The position numbers and the translations under genes were made by a program. Source: Lentinus brumalis (lineage: Eukaryota; Basidiomycota; Agaricomycetes; Polyporales; Polyporaceae). Taken from it: a DNA stretch of 64,000 nucleotides. The notes under the pieces are model-generated. The model was not told the origin of the DNA and did no database searches. It saw only the letters and a list, made by a program, of their open reading frames with translations. Below are positions 23,972 to 36,380 of this stretch, in pieces. The DNA lies in the NCBI GenBank assembly GCA_001792895.1, contig MARA01000046.1:186001-250000 (forward strand). The letters are read 5' to 3'. Positions within the stretch are counted from its first letter, which is position 1. Each line of letters opens with the position of its first letter.

Positions 23972-24421
23972 TTAGTAACAGCAGCAACATCATCAAAGGA
24001 CTTACTAAGGGCATCGAGGACGCGACAAGGCAGGCGAGAGTCAGTCAGAGTATACAGAGCGAGCGGGAAGACTGAATAACGGTACGGTTGTACTCTGCGA
24101 CTTCCTATCCCTACGAGGCAACCCGATTATACTTAGTACACGCTCATGTGGGATGCACGAGGGCTTAGGCACAATGAGGGTATGTCGGGAGAACATTGCG
24201 TTCTGCAGCAGCAACCTCGGTATGCCGGTATGTGTTATAAACACACGCGTCGTATGAGGTCTATGTGCGTTATCCTCCACGTTGTGTTGCGTGCAGCGAC
24301 TGACTAGATGCCCCAGATCTACTAGACACGGCCTCGGCTGAACGCTTGCTCACCCGCCCGTTCACGACTGTCTTGCCGAGATCCTGCGATTACCTGTGCC
24401 CACCATTTCTTCAATCCAATC
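23972..24421. other. Duplicated downstream locus of pair 3, left half
   Basis: Continues the locus interrupted at 19358: GGGCATCGAGGACGCGAC, then GAGGGTATGTCGGGAG, matching units 2 and 4. It is cut at ATCCAATC (24414-24421), the left target duplication of the KDZ element, and resumes at 38073. Confidence 0.6.
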
Positions 24422-24832
24422 AGGCCTCTCTGTCATAAAGATACATCCATGAACTGTGGTAACAGTACGAGTGGGATCCATCCCCTATTGCAATCATAGT
24501 CCGCACTGCAGAAGGATCCGGGGCATTAACCCACGGTACGAGCGGCCCGACGCCCAAAGGAGTAGGCAGGCGCTGCAGCGTGTCCCATTCCGTCTTGCCC
24601 AGCGTTGCATACCTCCACGTTGCATACCATCCCAACGCGGAGTCCGAAAGGCAACGTAACGAATACCGGCTCCTCGCTCCTGCACCTGCGGCTGGAGCAG
24701 CGACAATTCATGATTCACACTCAGCCGAGGGCAGGCTCTATCCCTACCTCGTATGAAGGTGCCAGCCCTCCTCATGTCATACTCTGCTCGCGTGCGTTGC
24801 CACATCCAACCGTTCCTTCTTGCTGGTCGTCC

Positions 24833-24892
24833 CGACACACGGAACTCGACATACGAAACCCGACATACGGAACTCGACATACGGAACTCTCT
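24833..24892. repeat. Short tandem repeat, GGAACTCGACATAC unit
   Basis: About four imperfect copies of a 15-16 bp unit (CGACATACGGAACT) in the left arm of the KDZ element. No coding role apparent. Confidence 0.7.
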
Positions 24893-25194
24893 CGCCCTGC
24901 TCACCTCACGGGTCGTTCTCATATCATACGGAACATTACTGATCTCTGTGTCGTAGTTATTTTTTTCTATATTCCACACTTGTGTCGCTACAACAACCGG
25001 TCCTCTCAGCGACTTTGTAGCTTGGCTTAACTATCAGAAAGTGCTCATATCAAAGTTGAAGAATACGACTCCAGCACCAACTTGAAGCACGGCGTGTAAG
25101 TACTAGCTCGAGGCTTAAGGTGAGCATAAGTAGACTAAGAGTACAGCTTCGACCATGCGCCCGCACGACCACCCATGTGTGATTTGTGGGCGAT

Positions 25195-26042
25195 GTATCC
25201 AGCAGTAAGACCGTTTGGATACATAACGACAGGTCTGCCTATATTGGCATGTCATCGGACGGTCAGCGCATCAGACGGTCAGCGATCGTCGACAGACCCA
25301 CCTGCTCCCACATGACGGAGTGTCGGACGGTCACCAATGCACGGCGCACGTCCGTCTGTCTCCGAGCGGAACCCACTCAGGTTGCAACCAGACACCCCTG
25401 GTGGTCCTGCGGTCATGGACTGCGCGCAGTCTCAAGAACGTGCGCGGTCAAGTCCGAGACGGCGGCTTGATCATGTATGTGCTTCGCTGGGCGCGTGGGC
25501 AAACGGTCTCTCATGTCTTCGCATGAGCTCCCGTTGGGCATGCACGTCTACGATTGCCCTTACTGCAGACAGGGCAGAGGCTCAGGGAGAGCCAAGGGCG
25601 CGCTCATCTGTCGCGAATGTATCCAGGGACCGCACTCTTGGATATGTCCTCAACAAGCCCGCTCGCCGACCAGGCCCAGGCGCGTTCAACTGTTAATTGT
25701 GTATCCAACCGCACCCCGTTGGATACTTCTTCGACAGACTCGCCCGATTCAGCCAGGCACGTTCCACTGGCCGCCGGTATGTATCCAACGAGGCACGGTC
25801 GGATACACGTCCGCTCCCCGACCCGGTCCAGGCGCGTTCAACGTTCAACTGTTGATTGTGTATCCAAACGGGTGCGGTTGGATACTTCTTTGACAGACTC
25901 GCCCGATTAAGCTGAGCACGTTCAACTGTCGAGCATGTATCCAACGAGGTGCGATTGGATACATATCCACAGACGCACTCGATTCAGACAGGCACATTCA
26001 ACTGTCGAGGCTGTATCCAACTGGCGCGCCTCGTTGGATACA
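25195..26042. repeat. Left subterminal array of GTATCCAA...TTGGATAC palindromes
   Basis: Seven imperfect palindromes of the form GTATCCAAC-N7-14-GTTGGATAC start near 25195, 25619, 25700, 25782, 25859, 25937 and 26011. The last five are spaced about 75-81 bp within a degenerate repeat that also carries CCAGGCGCGTTCAAC / AGGCACGTTC blocks. They would form hairpins or bind a dimeric protein. The same palindrome fills the opposite arm of the KDZ element. Confidence 0.8.
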
Positions 26043-26436
26043 CACGAACAGACTGGCCCATTGCGGCAAGGCGCATCATCAGAAGGGATACTTACATCTC
26101 TATAGTCGTGAGCACGTCTCCTCTACTAATTTTCTAAGGACGACACTTGGACTCCAGATCCAGAGGTGGGGAGAGGATTACGCACAAGTGCGATGGTCTT
26201 TCTTAGGTACTATCTACTTACTTAGGAGGTTGGGAGGCTGGAACGTCTCTCAAATGTATGTAGTCACGCATAATCAGGTAACAGAGCCAGATTTGTTCAT
26301 TTTCACGGAAGAGCGTGCTATGTACCAAGCGAAAGCCCATCTGACTACGAGACAAGAAGGTACGTTGATATTACAGCGTTAACAGGACTCAGTAGCCCGC
26401 GACGGGACAGCATAGCAGGAGGGAAGATAAGAGCAG

Positions 26437-26517
26437 GACAGCGGGAACACGGGAACACGGGAACACGGGAACACGGGAACACGGGAACACGGGAACACGG
26501 GAACACGGGAACACGGG
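26437..26517. repeat. Octanucleotide microsatellite CGGGAACA
   Basis: About ten head-to-tail copies of an 8-bp unit, CGGGAACA, in the KDZ element between the left array and the first cargo gene. The minus-strand frame through it (PVFPCSRV repeats) is an artefact. Confidence 0.9.
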
Positions 26518-26580
26518 TGCGATACAGAGGCGACAAGACGTGGGAGCAAATGGGAAGGCACGCGAGAGCGAAACGACGGC

Positions 26581-28399
26581 CTAGCGGCGTCGGCCTGCGC
26601 CCTTCGCAGGGGTGGACTTCGCTGCAGCGGCCTTGCCGGCAGCCTTTGCGGCGGGAGCCTTCTTGGGCTTCTTGACACGTGAGCGCGTGCGCGCGGGGCC
26701 GACGTAGTCTTCATCCGGCTTGCGCGGCGCCTTGCGAGTGGTGCGCCGCAAGCCCAGAACCTCGCCGCTCTCCTCCGAGGAGGTTGGCGTCAACACATCG
26801 GGACCAGCGCCCTCGGGGAAGGTGTACTGGCCTGATGGGAAGACGGTGACAGTGTCGGACAAGGGAGTGTCTGGAGCGGGAGGGAGGAACTGCTCGTCCG
26901 CCGCAGCGAAGGCGGCCGTGATAGTGGAGTCGAGGGCCGTGACCAACTGGTCCACCTGCGCGATGTCCATCTCGGCGACCGCCTGGCTCAGAGCAGCATC
27001 CGAGTCGTCGTACGGGGCTGCGCCAGTGGAGGCAACAGGCTCGGAGATGGTATCAGTGGGCGCCGTGGAATCAGGAATATCCTCCGGGGTAGGCTGCGAA
27101 TCCTCAACTGAAGCGGAAGCTTGTTCGCGCTCGATCAGAGGGGTCGGAGATGTCGTCTCGCCGGACGACGCACACGAGGCGTCGCCCAATGCGTGGATGC
27201 TGCGCTCCTTCTGTACGGAACGGGCTGTACGAGGAACGTCAACCTCGAAGCACACGCCACGATGCGAGGGACTTACGAAAGCATTGCTTAGCAAACCGTC
27301 CGAATGGGACCATGTACTGCTCATCGTAGTTCGGGTAATCTGAGCGAAGTTCGCGCTGTTCTCCTGGTGTCCGAAGTGGGCTCTGCGATACCGGCACATG
27401 TCAGCACACGTTGTTTGAGGCAATAAGGCTACTCACGCCATGGAGGATATCCTGCCATTGTCCTCGGGCACGGGGCCGGCACCCATGACCTGGAACGCCC
27501 AGCCGCTCGCCGCGGCGAGCGGCTGGAAGATAGCCTCGATCACCTTGGGGGTCATCGAGACGGCGCTGTCGGTCAGGCGACTGCGTCAGAATGGAAAGGA
27601 GGGATGAGCGGCGGGAGAGAACTCACTCCTGGTACTGGTGCGGCGTGCGACCACGTGCGTCGATGTTGAGAGTGCGTCCGGTCCGCCCGGCCGCCGCGTC
27701 CTCCTTCGCCTTCGCAAGGTCCTGCTTGATCTCGCGCTTGAGGTCCGCAGAGGCATTCTCGTACACGTTCTTCGTGCACGCCTTGATCAAGTTGAGGCGC
27801 TCCTTCTTGGTGAGCTTGCGTTCGAGGCCGGCCTCCAGGTGCTCGATCGTGTCTTGGACGACGGGCTGAATTTGCATCTTGTAGTGGCGCTTCGAGAAGA
27901 GCTCGCGCTCTTGCGGGAGACGACCGGCCTTCTTGGAGATGCCAGTCGCCGCCAGCAAGCTCGCGAGGCGCCGCGTAGAGCAACGCTTGCGATCGGTTCT
28001 TCTGCCAGATGCGGAGTTGCTGTGGGAGGTACGTCAACAACACGACAGCAAAGGGATCGATCCAAAACTCACATGACGCCTCTTCTTGACAGCCTCAGCC
28101 AGCTGGTCCAGCTGCTCAGGGGTGAGGATGTCCTGATTCGAATGGCCGAAGAGCTGCCTGGACTCCGGCCACCGTTCGAAGAAGTCGTGATACATCGTCT
28201 CAAGGAACTTCCCCAGCTTACCGGCCTTCTGCGCAGCAAGATACCCGGGCCGCTGTTGCTGGAGCCAACGCCACTGCGGCTTCGTGGCCCAAGAACGCTT
28301 GTCGAAGGTCGCGTCGTCCGAGTCGTCCGAGTCGTCCGAGTCGTCCGAGTCGGATTCGTCGACCAGGCGCATGTTCACCTCCTCGGGAACGTCTGACAT
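26581..28399 (-). CDS. KDZ cargo gene: uncharacterised basidiomycete protein, acidic N-terminus and basic C-terminus
   Basis: CDS complement(join(26581..27210,27277..27382,27437..27580,27627..28019,28073..28399)). The start MSDVPEEVNMRLVD is followed by an Asp/Ser repeat (DSDDSDDSDDSDD) encoded by a 9-bp DNA repeat at 28313-28350. Then come MYHDFFERWPESRQLFG, LAEAVKKRRH and LRIWQKNRS, the pattern of a recurrent agaricomycete hypothetical family (large aromatic block, then a basic K/R-W motif). Later segments ELFSKRHYKMQIQPVVQD, SGWAFQVMGAGPVPEDNGR and AAHFGHQENSANFAQ also fit it. The C-terminus is Ala/Lys-rich (KKPKKAPAAKAAGKAAAAKS), DNA-binding-like. One base is out of frame inside exon 4 of this list, near 27965 (RELAG to LLAATGISKKAG), so either a shift or a longer intron 1. 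Function unknown. Confidence 0.6.
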
Positions 28400-28746
28400 G
28401 GTGGAGAGGACGATGTGGCTGCTAGCTGGGTTGGTGAGGATGCGATGTGGACTCAGGAGACGGCGGGAACAGCGCAGGCTTTTACAGGGCTCAAATTTTC
28501 CAGACGGCCAGGTCAGCGGCTTGGTTCGCAAAGGGATCCCCGCGCGACCGGACACGAGGACACCCGAGATGGTACGTGAATTTCTAGCTCGTGCAGATTA
28601 CAGACTCAATCGAGCAAGTGGCAACCATCCCCGTCCTCAGCTCTGGGGACGTCGAGCAGGGTATAAATTGCGGCGTGGTGTGCCTTTGTCCTCCATCCCC
28701 ATCTCCCTCCTTTCCTTGCGTTCACTTTCAAGCCCTCTTCCCCAGC

Positions 28747-29979
28747 ATGCACATGGATCGCGGCAAAGGCCTTGAGGACGCGACAGCCCCTGCTGTTGCG
28801 TCCTCAAGCTCGATGTCCACCAGGTACCGCTGCCAGTGCGAGCGCCGCGCAGGCAAGTGCACGATGTTCTCCATGCATGCGGATGATGCTGACACCTCTG
28901 CAGTCCCGCTCGAAGATGATGGACATCTGTACTTCGTATGTGATGAATGCCTCCGTGGGGCCACCGGAGGTACGTCCATACATGGCGTTTTGCGCACTAT
29001 GGCACTGATATAGATATGTACTCCCCTCCACAGAAATCCTCTGCTCCCACCGTGCCGCCATCCGCGCTGCCGCCGACGACGCCTCCGGCAGTGTCACTGC
29101 CTCTTCGGAGGTCAGCTTCACCGAGAGCGAGGCATCTTCGTTCGACGACTACCTCCGTCAGATCAACGCCCTCGAGGCTGCTGGCCCTAGCAACGCTGCC
29201 CCAACGGCCGTGCAACCCCAGCCCGTAGCTCAGCCTGTGCCGGCGCCCGTCCAGACTCAGCCCATCGCCGCCCTGCCCGTCGCTGCTCAACCGTCTGCTC
29301 AGGCCATCGCAGCCGCTGCCGTCGCTCAGCCCATCGCAGCCGCTGCCATCGCTCAGCCTGTCCCGGCCGCCGCCGCCGTTCAGCTCGTCGCGCAGCCTGT
29401 CCCGGCCGCCGCCGCCATTCAGCTCGTTGCTCAGCCCGTTGCTCAGCCCGTTGCTCAGCTCGTCGCTCAAGTCGTCGATCAGGCTGTCCCGGCGGCCGTT
29501 CAGGCTCAGCCCGTCGCTCAGGGTGTCCCGGCGGCCGTTCAGGCTCAGCCCGTCGCTCAGGCTGTCCCGGCGGCCGTCCAGGCTCAGCCCGTCGCTCAGG
29601 CCGTCCCGGCGGCTGCCCAGGCTCAGCCCGCCGCTCAGCCTCACGGGGGACACACGTGGACGCGTGCGCAAGTCGATTACAGCCTTGCGGCGCGTAACAT
29701 CGTGGCGCAATATGACCCGAACGACGCCACGTACACGGGCGTGTGGTACGTGGTCACCCGCGGTCGGACCGTTGGGATCTTCCGTCGCCAGTGAGTTATT
29801 CGCTACCCTTCCCCATGAAACAGCAACTCACACCCTATTTTAGGGCCTCTGCGAGCACCGCTACGCTCTGCTTCAGCGGGCAGAATTGGTTCCGCGCGAA
29901 GTCCTATGAGCTGGCGGAGCTGGCGTTCTATGACTGCGCCATGCACGGCGGTGTCACCGACCAGCCCGCCGGTGTTTGA
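28747..29979 (+). CDS. KDZ cargo gene: Ala/Pro/Gln/Val-repeat protein with RNase H1 N-terminal-like domain
   Basis: CDS join(28747..28969,29034..29790,29844..29979), 371 aa. Residues 1-75 are Cys-rich (RYRCQCERRAGKC, FVCDECLRG), possibly metal-binding. Residues about 130-290 are a low-complexity repeat of units such as VPAAVQAQPVAQ. The C-terminus reads TGVWYVVTRGRTVGIFRRQ, then CFSGQNWFRAKSYELAELAF. This matches the RNase H1 N-terminal / viroplasmin-like fold (W-Y-V-V-x-G-R-x-x-G-I-F, then GFSGN-x-W), which binds RNA:DNA hybrids or dsRNA; no catalytic RNase H domain follows. Introns are 64 and 53 nt. The 3' intron splits the small domain, supporting a real gene. Confidence 0.75.
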
Positions 29980-30149
29980 TACGTTCTTCGGGGCATAGGT
30001 TGGGGTGAATGGGCTCTCGGGTTCGCTTTCTTGGAATGTACTCAGTTGCCAAACGTGTATGTCTGTACCGCTGTACCGCTGTGATCTCTGCATATAAATC
30101 CCCATTCACCTGAGATGTACCCACCGTCCGTCCCCCTTCCGCATCCCTC

Positions 30150-30923
30150 ATGGGCCGTCGCCAGGTCTACTTCACGAACGCTGAACGCGTCGCTGCCAAA
30201 CGTGCACAGCATGCCAATTACGCCAGATCAGATCGGTAGGAAGGCTTCCTATGACATCATGGTGATCACGGCTCAACGCCACGCAGAGGCAAAGCTACTC
30301 GCGCTCGAGGACGCTTGCGCGCAAAGCAGGCCTCTCTGCCCATCTCAGCTCGTGTGACAATCCCTGATGCCGCCTACATCCGAGCCTCACACGATACACC
30401 CAACTCTACGTCCTTGGAGACCGATCACCTGGGTTCCGGTCTCGGTCTCCTCTGGCCTCCTTACACCTTCACCGTCATAGATGCCGATGAACATCAGGAG
30501 GGGAGTTCGCAACCGCTGGAGCCTGCGCTCAATGCTACCCAAGTAGTCTGGTACCGGCTGGATAGTAAGGCCCGTTTCAGGGCGTGGTCGAAGGCGGACT
30601 CAGACACGGCGCACATCGTGGAGGGCGGGGTGTCGGAGTTAGAGGGTCGCATTCATGCGTGGACTGCTGCCGCCGCCGAGCATGATGACCACACGATCCC
30701 GAGTGGTATTCGTGAGGCATATCTCAACTGGGGAGCCAAGCGAATTGTGTGGCTGGCCCAGGAGCTTGAGGTGCGGCGGAACGGGCTCAAGGCGTACACT
30801 GAGGCGCATCGGGATCACCAGCTCCCTGCGCAGGAACTTTGGGACGGCCGTCACGAGGCGGGAACATCGGGCGATGAGCTCGGTGAGGATGAAGAGGACT
30901 TATTTGGTGAACAGTACATGTGA
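30150..30923 (+). CDS. KDZ cargo gene: hypothetical protein with basic N-terminus
   Basis: CDS join(30150..30235,30287..30923), 240 aa. The N-terminus is basic (MGRRQVYFTNAERVAAKRAQ, then HANYARSDRGKATRARGRLR), like the start of a recurrent agaricomycete hypothetical family with MGRR...TxAERxAA openings. The middle is unremarkable (DTPNSTSLETDHLG, WPPYTFTVIDADEH). The C-terminal half is helical and charged (IREAYLNWGAKRIVWLAQEL), ending in an acidic tail (GDELGEDEEDLFGEQYM). The 51-nt intron is inferred from canonical sites and frame agreement. It lies between the RNase H1-like gene and the transposase on the same strand. Function unknown. Confidence 0.7.
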
Positions 30924-31980
30924 CGGACATTTTTTTGTAGGTGGTACATGTACTTGTGGCTTCCGTCGAGCACATATCCATGCGAATCTTGGCGACGAGT
31001 TGACCCAACGGTGACCTGACAGTGTCATGTTGTATAGCTGGGCAGCAAAGAGTCTCAGTGGATATGTACACGCCCCAGGACATTTCCTACGTATTTCTCA
31101 GAATTTTAGACCAGCATGTCCATGTTCCACTGTATGATCTATGTTTCGAATCTTGAGGACACACGGGAAGCAGGGCTGTCATTGGCTGCCCCAGCCGGGC
31201 GTCTGTGCAAGCATTGGGCGCCTGCACCTCGCTCGCCGTGCTCTGCCTCAGCCTGCTACTACATGGTCCTCATCCTCCTCCTCCCACCTTGCACCGTCCT
31301 CATCCCTTGCTTCTCTCCATATGCGCTCCCTTGCTACGATCGTCTCTTCTATCTCTTGGACGACTGGACTGGCCCCGCCCGAACAGTCCCCGGCCCCGTC
31401 ACGCACCGGAAGGGTACGCGAAGCCCCTCGACGCGCATGCAGAGTACGTACTTGGCCGTCTCGTATCTTCCCAATCACTGATGACTACGGCTACACCGAT
31501 AAGTCTTCTCATGAGACCGCGTGTGCGCTGATCACGCCGTCTAAGATTGTCTCAGCATACTTGGGGGCGCATCCGGGGAGTCGCCGAGACGCGTTCAAGT
31601 CGACCCTGGGCACGCGAAACACGCGTCCATTTCAATCTCAAGCTCACACTTAGGACCGGTTCTGCCTTCTTGGCCAGCTATCTGGGAGGATACGGTTTTG
31701 GAAGGGTGTGCTCGAGTGCTGATGACGCCAAGGGAGCGCATGGCTACGAAGATGTGCGGCTCAGGCGATCATGGACAGTCTCTCCGTGCACGGGCCGGAT
31801 GGCTTCAAGAGGTGAGTACGCCATGTTTGTCCATGCCGTCAGGGGTATGCAGGCCAACCTGCCAAGCGGCTGAACTTAGATAACAATGTATTGTACCTGT
31901 ACACACCGTGCACGGCAATAAATGCTCCGCTGCGAGGACTCACTCCTGCAGGAGCCTTCCTCCCACCTCTCCCGTATATC
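30924..31980. other. Spacer upstream of KDZ transposase
   Basis: No supported gene. The overlapping frames here are not collinear with any family I recognise. A start region for the transposase lies near 31981. Confidence 0.45.
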
Positions 31981-34900
31981 ATGCCGCGCTGCAAGCTCAA
32001 ACGCTTCCTCACCACCCTCCCAACTCTCTTGCGCAGGATGAGGAAGCGGCGTGTCAAGGATGTCACCTTCCACAAGGTGTCCGACGATGAATCAGAGGAC
32101 GGCTCTCCTTCCAGTTTGCCGCCACGTAGCGAGTCTCAGCGGCACATCACGTACAGCTACAGCAACGAGTCCGAGAAGGCTTCAACTCGCACGTCCTACT
32201 TGTCGATCCCCGTCTCTCCTCGTAAACGCACTCGCGTCTCCACACCTCCCAGTACCGATGACTTCCTCACCCCTGGCGATACCACCGACGACGAAGTTGA
32301 TGCCGGCCATGACTTGGAGTACCTCTACCATTGCATTGAGAGCCTGGCCATGGACTCGGATCCAGTTCCGCGCAGACGCACCGCCGGTGTAAGTTTGCGC
32401 TCACTACTTGCGAGCCCGGAGCTCACAGTACTTGCTAGGATCGCCCATTGCTCGTGTGGCAGGGCGAGGTTCAGAGCTATCTCGACGAGCTCATGCGGCT
32501 TGAGGGCCGGGGCGAGTATAACGGGTCCACCTGTCCGCGATGCTTGACCGCATTTCATGCGGAAGGGAGTCCGAGTTACCGCTGCACAGACTGCGACGAT
32601 CCCGCTTTGTACTGCCAGACTTGTACGGTGGCTCAACACGTTCAGCATCCCCTGCATCGCGTGAAGGTACGTCCAGTGCCGTTTCTATTACCATCAACGT
32701 ACCTCATAGCCCTTTCTCTAGCGATGGACAGGCACGTACTACGAGGCAGTCACGCTCAAGTCCCTCGGACTGCGGGTGCAGCTCGGGCACCGACCGGGCA
32801 CCCGATGCTACAACCCCATCACGGCCTCCGGCGACTCATTTGTTGTGCTCGACTTGCACGGCATCCATGAGGTTGGACTCGACTTCTGCGGTTGTGAGGC
32901 TGCAGTCCCCGCCGTCAGCCAGCTCCTGCGCTATCGTTGGTTTCCGGCGACCTCCACTGACCCCAGGTCCGCGGCTACATGTCGCCTTCTCGAAACCTTC
33001 CATCTACTCTCTGGCCAATCAAAGGTCTCGGCGTTCGAATTCTACACGACCATGTCAAGGAAGTCTGACAACACCGGCACTGCAGAGGTCAAGGTAAGTG
33101 ACTGGTTGACGTCACTGTCTCAATGTGCGCCCGCTGACCTGAATGCGGAAGGATCGCTACCTCTCCTTCCTTCACATGATAAGGCAATGGCGCCACCTCA
33201 AGCTTCTCAAGCGGGCCGGTCGTGGTAATGTCCCTGATGGCGCCACGCATGTTCCGCTCGGTAGCTGCGCGGTCGAGTGTCCCGCCTGTCCTCACCCTGG
33301 CAAAAACCTTCCAGACGACTGGAAAGATGCCCCGCCAAACAAGAGGTGAGAGCGTTACAGCGGGAAGAACTCCGCTTTCACTGACACAACCTACAGCTGG
33401 TTGTACAGGCTTTATCTCGCCATAGACGCCAACTTTCGCCTCAAGCGAAAGAAGGTTTCATCCGACGCCATCGACCCTAGCTTCAACAAGGGCTGCGCGT
33501 ACTTCGTCGAGAACGCTGCCTATAAAGCGCACTTGGACAAGTGGGACACAAACGTGAAGGACGACCGCAGTGACAACTGCAATGCTCACGACGCCGTCAA
33601 GCTTGCAAACATCAAGGGTGCCGCAGGTTTAGCTGCCACGGGAATCGCGACAGTGGATTGTAGCCGGCACGAAATGAAGCGTCCCTGTTCTATCGGCGAC
33701 CTCCAGAAGGGCGAGCGGTACACCAATTCCTCTTTCTTATCTTGACTGTATTTACACACCTGCTACATAGACAAGTTAACGTCGACTACCTCCTCCACGG
33801 GAGCCTCTTGCAGAACGCGCCTACCGACGTTTCTGTATCCTACGACATTGCCTGCAGCTATAGCGTTCGAGCCCCCATACGCTGGACGAAGTATGGCTAC
33901 GACACCTTCTCTAATCGCGTGATCGTTTGGTCCGTCCCGATGTTCCACCTGAACGCCCATCGTGAGCGCTGTCGCTCGGTATTCTCGCCATACCTCCTGC
34001 TCTTCTTTGGCCGCCTTAACGGAGAAGGCGTGGAGCGACGTTGGGCCATGGCCAACGGCTACGCGCCCTCCACCAAGGAGATGGGTCCGGGCTCACGTGT
34101 CGACGTCCTCGACGACGTTTTCGGTGATCAGAACTGGGCGAAGGTCACCAAGCTCCGTGCGTACCTCTCGCTTGCCGCACCTGCTGTGATATACTCACCG
34201 ATATGCACAGCCGCGACTCTCTTGACTCGTATCAAGGTCGCCGTAGTGGAACGTGCGAAACACGCTGGCGCGTACGACCAGTTGACGCAGTCCCTTCCCC
34301 CGGCCTCGGTTTCCCAATGGACGGAGATGGTGACTGCCTGGGAAGCTGCCCCGGCAACCGCTCCGAACCCATATGAATACAAGTGTGCCCGTACGTCCTA
34401 CATCATCTTGCACCGGGTGCGCTCCTTACTGACGGTGCCTTGCAGATGTGACCCAGGCAGCGCTTCGCGTGGAACTCGCCGAGGAGGACGCTCAAGCCAT
34501 CCGTGAAGGTCGGAGCACGGCATTACATGAGTACTACTCAGCAAGTACGATGCTCGTGCTTGGCATCGAAATTGAAGATCAGCAGTGAGTAGCCGCATTT
34601 AGATGCTGCCCAGGTTACTAACAGTAGCTACTACATATGTAGACGCAAACTGCTCACCGACAGCTCCGCCGTCGGCGCCCATCCCACCGATCTCCAGCGG
34701 GCGAAGCTCCTTGAGCGGCAGAACGCCCTGCAGCGCCGGATTGACGGCTTCCGCACAATCCAGCAGCTCTTCCTGCCTGGTATGGCGACCATCCTTCCCG
34801 AGTCCGGTGATGAAGGCGACTCGTGCCTGCCCCAGGAACTCCCCCTCCTCCTTCCCTCGGCTGCTTGCGCTCAGATCGCTATCCCTACCGCGAGCATGCG

Positions 34901-35813
34901 CCACGAGTTTCGACTGCGACAGGCGCAAGCCCTGGACGCTCTTACTGATCTGCGGGGTCACCTCGAAGTGCGCGCATACATCTACGGCTACAAGGACCAA
35001 CACGTCCGTGGGCAGCGCGAAGGCAACCGCTCTCATGATGTTGTCCACGGTGTAGAGGCAAAGATCAAACTGGCTACCTCTCGCTACCGTGCCGCCTTCA
35101 CCGCTCTCACAACACTGTCCAATGTCCTGGGCGATCACGGCTGGAGGGAATCCTTGCGCGTCTTGAATGACAGCGACATCAGGCACATTGCCGCAGGTGA
35201 TGGGACTGGATCCGAAGGACGCCGGGAGATCTCATGGATCTGGAAGACGAGCGGCTTGAGCAGTGACGGTACTGTGCTCACCGCCTCAGCCTCCGTCAAT
35301 CTGCAAGAAGGTGCGTACATGCCCATTGCCGAGCCTCACGGACTGACTCTTGCGGCAGGGCTCCGTGTCGAGTGGTGCAAGGCCCGCGCTCGGGCGATGC
35401 GGTGGTCGGAGGAGGTCGAGCTTGTGGAGGAGGAGATGCGCCGAACGAAGTGCTTCTTGCTCTGGCACGCGGGGTGGTGGGAGGCGCAGGCATCGGCGCG
35501 GCAGGGACGGCTCGACGTTCTTGAAGGCACGAAGGCGTACGCCCACCGCCAAGCTTCTATTCGCCGCAAGATGCACGATAGTTGCGTTCGTGCATGGAGC
35601 TGTGTACGTACTTGGGTTTGCCTTGGTCAGGCTGCTTCCGCGGCGGCAAGCATCAACATGGGCGATGTTGACGGCGACGACGACAACGACTCCGTGCCCT
35701 CGCTGTACACGGTCTCCAACTCGACGACATCCACCATGTCCCTCTCAGCCGCCCTGGGATCGGAGGCCCGGGATATCGCGGACATGCAGGTTGCCACAGA
35801 GGACTTCGACTGA
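31981..35813 (+). CDS. KDZ (CxC2-type) transposase
   Basis: CDS join(31981..32388,32439..32666,32722..33093,33152..33345,33397..33717,33771..34156,34211..34390,34446..34584,34643..35310,35359..35813), 1116 aa; nine GT-AG introns of 48-58 nt keep frame throughout. The N-terminus is basic and Ser-rich. The CxC2 zinc cluster lies at about residues 168-206 (CPRCLTAF, YRCTDC, YCQTC, then His residues), followed by LKSLGLRVQLGH. The KDZ catalytic region contains LYLAIDANFRLKRK (Asp near 411), VSYDIACSY (Asp near 533), PMFHLNAHRERC and NGEGVERRW (Glu near 597). Long helical segments and ALRVEWCKARARAMRW follow, then an acidic/Ser-rich tail. The first ATG is taken; 32038 is an alternative. Appears intact and would mobilise the surrounding 13.6-kb element. 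Confidence 0.9.
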
Positions 35814-36380
35814 TTGCTGCTCATGTCTCCATAGTCGCTTCCCTCATATCCATCTGTCCATGTATTCACGTTGTCTACAATGTCATTCCGTTCTGAACCT
35901 ATGTACACGCTATTTGACCTATGGACGCATCAGAATGACCGAGCGGCGGCCTGTGGCGTTCAGCGCTACCCACTCTCCGCGATTCTCTCTCACCCTCCAT
36001 CAATCCTTGGTGGACTGCAAAACGCCCATGCATCAATGGAAGCGACTGTCGACCGTGTATCCAAGCTACCACAACTCGGTGAGCGCGCATGACTGAATTA
36101 GGTACGACTGCTAAGGTGTATCCAATGGGTTCTCCTTGGAATTATCCTCGACAGGCCCGCCCGTTCTAGCAGAGCGCGTGCGTCCAGTCACTGGTGCCAT
36201 ACCACGCTGTGCTGCAAGCATATGTTGCTGAGACCGGTGAGTAATCCCGTGCACAGACTAGCTGACTCGGAAGAGGTGGGGCAGTGACATGTCGGTCGCC
36301 GATTACGTCCCTAGATACACCTTCCACAGTCCGCTGAGCGGCGAGCCTGTCCTGCTGAAAGCGGCGAAGCTGTAGGCGAT
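35814..36380. other. Spacer with scattered palindrome halves
   Basis: No gene. Single or degenerate GTATCCAA sites occur near 36058 and 36118 before the tandem array starts. Confidence 0.5.

Noticed and set aside
26345..26714. Frame with PVFPCSRV repeats
   Set aside because: Translation of the CGGGAACA microsatellite.
28997..29710. Minus-strand 237-residue frame with DGLSLDGRRD repeats
   Set aside because: Antisense of the Ala/Pro/Gln/Val repeat exon of the plus-strand gene, which has canonical introns and a recognisable C-terminal domain.
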